Assembly: GCF_047345485.1 (NCBI RefSeq)
Contig: NZ_JBLFEN010000004.1
Location: 372,001 to 436,000 of the forward strand
From: Jejuia sp047345485
GTDB lineage: Bacteria > Bacteroidota > Bacteroidia > Flavobacteriales > Flavobacteriaceae
DNA length: 64,000 nucleotides
Direction of reading: 5' to 3'
The notes below the pieces were generated by a model. That model worked only from the letters and a program-made list of their open reading frames with translations. It did no database searches and had not been told where the DNA came from. Below are positions 46,432 through 53,555 of this stretch, one piece after another (position 1 is the first letter of the stretch; each line of letters opens with the position of its first letter). The position numbers and the translations under genes were made by a program.

Positions 46432-48960
46432 ATGAAAACCACATTGAAAATATTGAATCTTGCAATTGTATCATTTATGTTAATCATCAGTTGCACTAAA
46501 TCGGATGACTCTAATATTAAAGATGAAGAACAAGAAAACCCAAAAGATTCCATAGAAGTAACTGAAATAGATGTTCAGGTTCTCTTACCAAACGAGTCAA
46601 CTATTGATATTTCTACAGCAAAATTAATATCACTTTCTGAAGAGTTTGATGTTTTTTCAGATGGAAGCTCTAAGGTATTATTAAATGCTGATGGTAGAGT
46701 TTTAACACTTCTAACTAATAGTAATGATGAAATTATTTTAATGGGTTTCATAACTGAATCCAATACGCAAATCTCTATAAAATCTACAATTGAAGTTTCT
46801 TTTTACCTTGCTTTAGGTACTGTTTTTTTACCAGAGGAGGTTAAACAACAATACTTCGATGAATTTGATACGTTTCCTGGTTTAGATGAAATTATAACTA
46901 CAACAACCTCAAAATTTATAGAAAACTCAGCATATTTTGAGTCAACAGAATTTTCATTACTAATAGAACAAAAATTAAATGAACTAACCGATAATAAAAC
47001 TACTATTAATACTAATACAAATAAAGGAATATCTGCCGATGGTAAAGATATTAGAAGTGGCATACAACTTAGAGAGGATGATATATTTTCCTTCTCCTTA
47101 ATAAATTCATATAGAAGGCGTAGCCACGGTTTTATTTATAAGACTGAAATTACACCTGAAGACGGTAATGTGCAAACATTAATTAGTAGTATTTCTACTG
47201 AAAACCCAGCACCTTTTAAAGATGTTGAAATTAAATCTACTCAAGCCATTAGAGAGGTATTAGGAGTAATTGCAGATTTTGGGTCGGGAACTGGTTTAAA
47301 TTTTGCTAAAACTGAAGCTGGCCCTAATACTTTAGAAATAATGGACGGCGAAGAAGAGGTGTTATACAAATGTAGAGTTATTGGAACGGCAATAGGAGAA
47401 ATTAATAATGGGACTTTAAGTAATCTTGAAAAAGAAAAATTAGACGAACTTATTTACCGAACGCTTGCTTTTGAAGTAGTTTTACCAGTTTTTCTAGATG
47501 CAGCAGGACATTCTAAACTTTTACAAGGCCTTGATGAAACTAAATTTGAACTGTTTGCTGCACAAGTACAAATTATAGCATCTTCCATACCCGCAGCAGA
47601 AGACGCTATAAAACAAGGTGATTATAAAACTGCATTGACAGAAGTTTTAAAATCATATTATAATAATGCCTTAGGAGCCCAGGCAACAGATTTACTAAGT
47701 GCTTTATTTGAAGGAATAGTTGCAGCTGGTGTTCAAGTCAACACTGATTACTTTGTTCAAAATTCTGCTAATGCATCAAAAATAACTAATGGTGTTGCTA
47801 AGTTTCTTAATCGAGCTGATATTTTTTTAAAGTTTGTAGATTACGGACGCATTCTTTATGCAAATACCAATTCTAATTATTTAGAAGAATGGGATGTTAT
47901 AGCTTCAAATAACAAAGTATCTATAACACCAGAAGAAACCATTGCTATTCAAGGAGAAGAGAAAACTTTTAAAGCAATAATTAAAGATGGAGATTTAGCA
48001 GCGGGACAATCGTATGAGTATAGATGGTCTACCTCTGGTAACTACGGTGTTTTAAGAAACGAGTTAGGTAAAGAAGGCACTTCTTTCACGAGTTCAAGAG
48101 AAGAAGTTACCTATTTTAGTAGCAATACAATAGAATTACCAGAAGAAGCTCAAGATGAAATTTCTGTAGAAGTTTTCATTAAAGAAGGACAAAACCTTAT
48201 ACGAGTAAATGATGCCAATGCAGTTGTAAATGTAAAACCCCTAGGTTTTGAAATTAGGCCAGATGGTATTACCATACAAGGAGGTAATCAATTAACCTTA
48301 AATCTTAGACGTACTGATCAAACCAACCCGATAGAAAACTCAACCCAAGATTATCGCATAGTTTGGGATACACCAGCTGAATTTGGTCTTTTTAATGGCA
48401 GCGCAAGTAACATTACCAAAATAAATGATAATGAAATAGTTTACGAAGCCTTAGAAAAAGAACGCGATGGTACTGAACAAATAACAGCAAGTATTTATGC
48501 AAGAAGAAAAGGAACTTCAGATGAGTACGCCTTTGTAGATAAAATTTCTGCTAGCATTGAAATAAAAAACGACCCCAATTGTGAAATTTCTTATGAGTCC
48601 TTAGTACCTGTAGTTAGATTCCCAGAAGTCCCAAGATCCCAATGTGAAACCACAGCCTACTCTGGCAGAGTATTTATTTACGTACCGTATGACGAAAATG
48701 CAACAAGTTATAATGTAGAATGGACCGAGACCTACACTGGCTGGAACAACACCTACTTTGATAACAGGAGAAATAACCTTAGTTGGACCAATGAAAGCTT
48801 TGATACTGCTATAATTACCAAAGATGGTAACGTGTTCGAGGTATATTCTGGATTGGGAAATGGCATCTCTTGTGCCAGACCAAGTGCATTTCTAAATCAA
48901 CTTATCGAAAGGCTTAATTCAACCTCTGGCTTTGCAACGGTAACCATTTGCTATGATTAA
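46432..48960 (+). CDS. Unrecognised 842-aa lipoprotein
   Basis: Lipoprotein signal with lipobox LIISC (Cys21), then an acidic linker (DDSNIKDEEQENPKDS). Residues about 45-200 are of mixed type; about 215-470 are mostly helical; about 490-710 look like two Ig/bacterial-Ig-like beta-sandwich units (VSITPEETIAIQGEEKTFKA, and FEIRPDGITIQGGNQLTL). The C-terminal ~100 residues (CEISYESLVPVVRF ... SQCETTAYSGRVFIYVPY ... VTICYD) carry four Cys. I recognise no family. It has no T9SS domain, so is probably held at the outer membrane by its lipid. It stands alone between a relic and a 652-bp gap, suggesting accessory DNA. Confidence 0.7.
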   Translation: MKTTLKILNLAIVSFMLIISCTKSDDSNIKDEEQENPKDSIEVTEIDVQVLLPNESTIDISTAKLISLSEEFDVFSDGSSKVLLNADGRVLTLLTNSNDEIILMGFITESNTQISIKSTIEVSFYLALGTVFLPEEVKQQYFDEFDTFPGLDEIITTTTSKFIENSAYFESTEFSLLIEQKLNELTDNKTTINTNTNKGISADGKDIRSGIQLREDDIFSFSLINSYRRRSHGFIYKTEITPEDGNVQTLISSISTENPAPFKDVEIKSTQAIREVLGVIADFGSGTGLNFAKTEAGPNTLEIMDGEEEVLYKCRVIGTAIGEINNGTLSNLEKEKLDELIYRTLAFEVVLPVFLDAAGHSKLLQGLDETKFELFAAQVQIIASSIPAAEDAIKQGDYKTALTEVLKSYYNNALGAQATDLLSALFEGIVAAGVQVNTDYFVQNSANASKITNGVAKFLNRADIFLKFVDYGRILYANTNSNYLEEWDVIASNNKVSITPEETIAIQGEEKTFKAIIKDGDLAAGQSYEYRWSTSGNYGVLRNELGKEGTSFTSSREEVTYFSSNTIELPEEAQDEISVEVFIKEGQNLIRVNDANAVVNVKPLGFEIRPDGITIQGGNQLTLNLRRTDQTNPIENSTQDYRIVWDTPAEFGLFNGSASNITKINDNEIVYEALEKERDGTEQITASIYARRKGTSDEYAFVDKISASIEIKNDPNCEISYESLVPVVRFPEVPRSQCETTAYSGRVFIYVPYDENATSYNVEWTETYTGWNNTYFDNRRNNLSWTNESFDTAIITKDGNVFEVYSGLGNGISCARPSAFLNQLIERLNSTSGFATVTICYD

Positions 48961-49612
48961 CATGAACCTTAAAAAAATAAATTTGAGCAGTTACTGTTTT
49001 ATATATAATTGAAATTCTGTAAATTCCTTGTACTTTCAATAGTATGGGGAATTCACAAACACAAACCAATCAGGAACTCATTTTGAGTTTTAAAATAAAT
49101 GATACTGCCCCTAAAGTTCGAGCTAGTTTGTTAAAGTGAAAGCTAATGCTCGTTTTTAACGAGTGGTAGAAAAGATTATCATAACCTGTTGTGCATTTTG
49201 TGTTAAAGTAAATAAATTAATGTCAGTTCGAGTGATTTTTTAATCAAAAAATTGCACCGAGAACCAATTCATATATAAAAATCCTTATTCTCGATACAAT
49301 TTCGACAAAAAAATCATTTTTTCAAAATAAACAACGGATTATCATAATGTAAAGCAATAGTATGATTATATAGAGTAGCTTTATGTTATGCTGATTTATA
49401 GAATTGCTTAGCAAGCGAACGTTAGTAACTAGTTCCTACAAAGAAATAATTTACAATGACATTTCAAAAAAGATTAAGAGGAGAATTTATCCTATGAAGA
49501 TTATACTAAGCCTCTCGATTAAATTCCTAAAACTTCTATGCTATTAATATAAATGTAAAAATACAATATAAACTCTCACAATTATAGTACCTTACGATAA
49601 CAAATCAATGTT
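48961..49612 (+). other. 652-bp gap
   Basis: AT-rich. A small hairpin ctcgtttttaacgag lies near 49149-49163. A 17-codon frame at 49494 after an aagaggag stretch is too short to support. The last ~40 bp form the leader of the 49613 gene. No repeat family member and no RNA gene are recognisable. Confidence 0.4.
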
Positions 49613-49837
49613 ATGAAATTAAATTTAGTATCGTGTGATGCACAACGGCCAGATAAGAGAGCAATTGCAAATTGTATCATGGAGATTTCGTTACATATTG
49701 ATGCATCATTATCATATGAACTTACTGAAATACTTTTAGAAGGAGACGCTGTGGATATTGAGGTAGCGGATAAAAACTCTGGTTCTGCTTTAAGAGCGTT
49801 ACGTAAATTGGCTATAGATTATGAAATTGTAGAATAA
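49613..49837 (+). CDS. Small conserved-looking hypothetical protein
   Basis: 74 aa, MKLNLVSCDAQRPDKRAIANC at the start, acidic overall, predicted two-layer alpha/beta. I recognise no family. The existence of a decayed paralog of its 5' end at 45970 supports that the frame is real. It converges on the 49848 gene with a 10-bp gap. Confidence 0.6.
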   Translation: MKLNLVSCDAQRPDKRAIANCIMEISLHIDASLSYELTEILLEGDAVDIEVADKNSGSALRALRKLAIDYEIVE

Positions 49838-49847
49838 ACCTTAATTT

Positions 49848-50459
49848 TTAAAGTTTTACTACTTGTGCATTATACATAAAGGTATCCTGCCAACGCTCAA
49901 AGCGTTTATCAAATTTCTCAGCAAAAACCAAATATTGGCATTTGCTTATACTTTCGGGAGTTCTAGTAACTTCAGCAAGGTTATTGTTACCAAATAAAAA
50001 TTCAGCATCTTCAATAATGCATAGTTGGAGCTTATTCAAATTAATGCCGTTTAAAAAAAATATCTTGTTTAATCGTTTTGGAGTGGCAATAACAATGTCT
50101 GTTCCTTCATAAATTTCATCCCTCTGCGTGTCTATTGGTTTTTCATCATAAGCACAATATACACGCAAATCGTTTCCTTTTTTAAACGCATTAAACTCCA
50201 ATTCTAAATCTAAAGCAGCTTGTTTGTTTTTTACAAAAATTAATGCTCTTGGTGCGTCCTCAAAAGCTGTACCTTTTAATTTTTGAATTACACTAATTAC
50301 GATACTAGTAGTCTTGCCAGATCCTTTTGGGGCAATAACAAACATACTAGCACCACCTTTAATTTTAGATAGTATTTTTTTTTGAAGCGGTAAAGGCGTG
50401 TTAAAGCCTTTATGTTCTAAAATTGCTTTTAAAGGTGTTATGAGTTTTTTAAACGGCAT
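49848..50459 (-). CDS. DEAD-box-like protein with only the first RecA domain
   Basis: 203 aa. It aligns to domain 1 of DEAD-box RNA helicases: Q-motif-like GFNTPLPLQ (Gln26), motif I APKGSGKTT (Lys49), motif Ib TPKRL (127-130). Motif II reads IEDAEFLF, with Glu150-Asp151-Ala152-Glu153 instead of DEAD, and motif III (SAT) is not recognisable (FAE). The second RecA domain with motifs IV-VI is absent, and no remnant lies downstream. It therefore cannot be a normal helicase; it could be an RNA-binding or ATP-binding regulator. Length and clean start suggest a stable family member, not a fresh truncation. Confidence 0.72.
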   Translation of the reverse strand: MPFKKLITPLKAILEHKGFNTPLPLQKKILSKIKGGASMFVIAPKGSGKTTSIVISVIQKLKGTAFEDAPRALIFVKNKQAALDLELEFNAFKKGNDLRVYCAYDEKPIDTQRDEIYEGTDIVIATPKRLNKIFFLNGINLNKLQLCIIEDAEFLFGNNNLAEVTRTPESISKCQYLVFAEKFDKRFERWQDTFMYNAQVVKL

Positions 50460-50688
50460 AGTATAAGTCCTGAATTTGTGACAAATATAGTTTAAAAGAA
50501 AAGAGATGTTTATAGTAAATATTTAAGATATTGAAATACATGATTTTGTGTTTTTATTTATGTTGATAAAATACTATTAACGGCATTTGATACAAACGAG
50601 TGCTAGCAACTAAGATGAAATTTATAGCATTGATTTTGGTAAACTATACTAGTTGTTTTGTTTAAACCATAAACTAGCAAATACACCC

Positions 50689-50887
50689 GCGTTAGGGATT
50701 GAACGGCATGTTTGAAATACTTTTTAAAACTTTTGCAAATAAACAAAATCTGTTTTAAGGATGAGATTGCTTCACTGCGTTCGCAATCACGTTTGGGCAA
50801 TGACGTTTTAAAAAGATTGAGTAGTGAAAGCCCGACCCGACCTTAGGAGGGTAACCTGCCTGCGATACCGCAGGTAGGCAGGCGCCC
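50689..50887 (+). repeat. R1 copy interrupted by R2 part and by another palindrome
   Basis: The left end gcgttagggatt (50689-50700) and the right end (gtagtgaaagcccgacccg..., ggtaac...gcgccc) belong to R1. Between them lies an R2-like segment (about 50759-50806: gagattgcttcactgcgttc ... gcaatgacgt), and the terminal ggtaac|gccc of R1 is split by a 28-bp palindrome-like insert (50855-50882, cctgcctgcg ... gtaggcagg). So at least three repeat families are stacked here. Confidence 0.65.
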
Positions 50888-51004
50888 ACTTCTGGATACA
50901 ATTCCTCATGATTCGGAATTACTTGAAGTGATAAATTTCTATTCACTTTAATACTTTTAATATTTAATTAAGATTAGCCTTTATGGCGACTGCACAAATC
51001 TCTC

Positions 51005-51012
51005 TATCTTTG
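51005..51012 (+). promoter_or_regulatory. truA promoter -7 box
   Basis: tatctttg, perfect TAnnTTTG, 27 bp before the TTG start of truA. No clear -33 TTG. Confidence 0.55.
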
Positions 51013-51038
51013 CTGCTTGATAAAAGCATTACCACAAG

Positions 51039-51782
51039 TTGCGATATTTTATAGAATTGAGTTATAACGGTACCGCCTACCATGGGTGGCAAATTCAGCC
51101 TAAAGCCATAACGGTTCAGGAGGTTTTGGAGGATGCGCTCTCTACAGTGCTTAATGAAAAAGTTGGGGTGATGGGCGCTGGTAGAACAGATGCGGGCGTA
51201 CATGCAAAACAGATGTTTGCTCATTTTGATACTGGAGCGACGTTTACAGAAGCAGATTTGGTGTATAAACTAAATTCGTTTTTGCCGTTTAATATTGCCG
51301 TAGCGGACGTTTTTAAGGTTCAGCCAGAAGCACATGCACGGTTTGATGCTATTAGGCGCAGCTATTTGTACCGTGTGGGGTTTAAGAAAAACGTGTTTAC
51401 ACACCGCAATACATATTTGTTAAAGCAACCGCTAGATATCGAGAAGATGAATGCGGCAGCCAAAATTTTATTTGAGTATAAGGATTTTCAATGCTTTTCG
51501 AAAACACATACGGATGTAAAAACGTATTATTGTGATATTATGAAGGCAAAATGGTTTTTACGTGACGATGAGCTCCATTTTACCATTACTGCCAACCGTT
51601 TTTTACGAAATATGGTGCGTGCCATTGTAGGTACAATGATTAATGTAGGATTGGGTAAAATTTCACTGGAGGATTTTCATGCCATTATAACATCTAAAAA
51701 TAGGAGTGAAGCGGGATTTTCAGTTCCTGCTCATGGGTTGTATTTAACCGAGGTGGCCTACCCCGAAACGATAAAATTATAA
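51039..51782 (+). CDS. truA: tRNA pseudouridine synthase A
   Basis: 247 aa. Makes pseudouridine at positions 38-40 of tRNA anticodon arms. Catalytic motif GAGRTDAGVHA with Asp51, plus the C-terminal RFLRNMVRAIVGTMINVG and RSEAGFSVPAHGLYL. The start is TTG at 51039 (MRYFIELSYNGTAYHGWQ); the next in-frame ATG would cut the domain. The downstream ABC exporter begins at the nucleotide after its stop, so the two are cotranscribed. Confidence 0.95.
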   Translation: MRYFIELSYNGTAYHGWQIQPKAITVQEVLEDALSTVLNEKVGVMGAGRTDAGVHAKQMFAHFDTGATFTEADLVYKLNSFLPFNIAVADVFKVQPEAHARFDAIRRSYLYRVGFKKNVFTHRNTYLLKQPLDIEKMNAAAKILFEYKDFQCFSKTHTDVKTYYCDIMKAKWFLRDDELHFTITANRFLRNMVRAIVGTMINVGLGKISLEDFHAIITSKNRSEAGFSVPAHGLYLTEVAYPETIKL

Positions 51783-53552
51783 ATGACGAAGAAAAAGGAA
51801 CAACTATTTGATGTAACGCTGTTTAAACGCTTATTTAAATTTATAAGACCATATAAGATTACATTTGCCATTGTTTTTGTTTCTGTAATACTTATTGCAG
51901 GCTTGGGTGTTGCTACACCCTATTTGTTGCAACAGGCTATTGATGAAAACTTAACCAACAAAGTTGCTGAAGGCTTTTTGTGGTTCGTGTTAATCATGGT
52001 AGGCTTATTGTTTTTAGAATTTTTGTTTCAGCTCGTGTTCATATTTTATTCAGGTTGGTTAGGTCAGCATGTAGTAAAGGATGTTAGAGTGAAGTTGTTT
52101 AATCACTTGCTTCGTTTTAAAATGACCTATTATGATAACTCTTCAGTTGGGGTATTGATAACACGTTCGGTCACGGATATGGAGCGTATTGCTGATATTT
52201 TTGGTCAAGGACTGTTTCAGATATTTAAGGATTTATTGACGATGATAGTGGTTTCTGGGGCCATGTTTTATATGAACTGGAAACTTACTTTAATTGTATT
52301 TGGCATGTTACCGATTGTACTTTACGCTACACGCTTATTTCAAAAATATATGAAAAAGGCGTTTGAGGAAGTGCGTACTGAAGTGTCTAACCTAAATTCT
52401 TTTGTGCAAGAGCGTTTAACGGGAATGAAAATTTTACAGTTGTTCGCTAGAGAGGATATTGAAAATGAAAAGTTTAGACAAATTAACGAACGCCATAAAA
52501 AAGGCTGGCTAAAAACCATTTGGTATAACTCCATTTTCTTTCCTATTGCAGAATTGTCATCGTCTATTACCATTGGTCTGGTAGTGTATTTTGGCGGTTT
52601 GGGTAACGCGTTAAGCGATACGGCATCTCAAGGTGTTTTAGTGGCGTTTATTATGTTTATTCCAAAGTTATTTAGACCATTACGACAAATAGCAGATAAA
52701 TTTAATACCCTACAAATGGGTATGGTAGCGGCCACAAGAGTATTTAAAGTACTGGATACCACCTCTCAAATTGATGACCATGGTACACATGAAGCAGAAC
52801 ATTTTAAAGGTGATATTGCCTTTAAAAATGTATGGTTTAATTATGTAGAAGACGAACCTGTACTAAAAGGTATTTCTTTTGATGTAAAAGCTGGACAAAC
52901 CATAGCTATTGTTGGCGCAACGGGTGCTGGAAAATCTACGATTATTAATTTGCTAAATCGTTTTTATGAAATTGAAGATGGTACAGTATGTATTGATTGT
53001 ATTGCTATTAACGATGTAACCTTAACTTCATTACGCACGCAAATTGCTGTTGTACTGCAAGATGTATTTTTATTTGCAGATACTATTATGAATAATATTA
53101 CTTTAAACAATCCAGAAATTACTGAAAAACAGGTTGTTGAAGCGGCAAAATCTATTGGTGTACATGAGTTTATCAACACTTTACCCAATGGGTACCATTA
53201 TAATGTTAAGGAGCGTGGTGTTATGTTGTCTTCTGGTCAGCGCCAGTTAATATCATTTTTAAGAGCTTATGTTACCAACCCAAGTATTTTGGTTTTAGAT
53301 GAAGCGACTTCGTCTGTGGATTCTTATTCTGAACAACTTATCCAGAATGCTACCGATAAAATTACAAAAGGTAGAACATCTATTGTGATTGCGCACCGTT
53401 TAGCAACCATTAAAAAAGCAGACAAAATTTTAGTAATGGATGCTGGTGAAATTGTGGAGCAAGGAACGCATGATGAACTTCTTGAAAAAGAAAATGGGTA
53501 TTACAGGAATTTGTATGAAGTACAGTTTTTAAATGACAAGGAGGTGGCTTAA
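51783..53552 (+). CDS. MsbA-like ABC exporter (fused permease-ATPase)
   Basis: 589 aa half-transporter, expected to dimerise in the inner membrane. Residues about 25-310 form six transmembrane helices (ABC type I exporter fold). The nucleotide-binding domain has Walker A GATGAGKST, a signature altered to LSSGQRQ in place of LSGGQ, Walker B ILVLDEATSSVD and an H-loop IAHRLATI. The second Gly-to-Ser change of the signature is tolerated in many exporters. Substrate unknown (lipid, drug or peptide). The start codon follows the truA stop directly. Confidence 0.9.
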   Translation: MTKKKEQLFDVTLFKRLFKFIRPYKITFAIVFVSVILIAGLGVATPYLLQQAIDENLTNKVAEGFLWFVLIMVGLLFLEFLFQLVFIFYSGWLGQHVVKDVRVKLFNHLLRFKMTYYDNSSVGVLITRSVTDMERIADIFGQGLFQIFKDLLTMIVVSGAMFYMNWKLTLIVFGMLPIVLYATRLFQKYMKKAFEEVRTEVSNLNSFVQERLTGMKILQLFAREDIENEKFRQINERHKKGWLKTIWYNSIFFPIAELSSSITIGLVVYFGGLGNALSDTASQGVLVAFIMFIPKLFRPLRQIADKFNTLQMGMVAATRVFKVLDTTSQIDDHGTHEAEHFKGDIAFKNVWFNYVEDEPVLKGISFDVKAGQTIAIVGATGAGKSTIINLLNRFYEIEDGTVCIDCIAINDVTLTSLRTQIAVVLQDVFLFADTIMNNITLNNPEITEKQVVEAAKSIGVHEFINTLPNGYHYNVKERGVMLSSGQRQLISFLRAYVTNPSILVLDEATSSVDSYSEQLIQNATDKITKGRTSIVIAHRLATIKKADKILVMDAGEIVEQGTHDELLEKENGYYRNLYEVQFLNDKEVA

Positions 53553-53555
53553 GTT

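Larger units (their letters stand above)
50460..51038 (+). other. 579-bp gap filled by nested repeats
   Basis: Between the leftward DEAD-box-like gene and truA. It contains the composite repeat 50689..50887 (listed separately), the truA promoter, and no gene. Open frames at 50603..50800 and 50755..50946 on the minus strand are carried by the repeats. Confidence 0.55.

Noticed and set aside
49494..49547. 17-codon ORF after an aagaggag stretch
   Set aside because: Too short, no homologue known, and Shine-Dalgarno sequences are not informative in this group.
50603..50946. Two overlapping open frames on the minus strand
   Set aside because: Both are encoded by the nested R1/R2 repeats and lack any protein family features.
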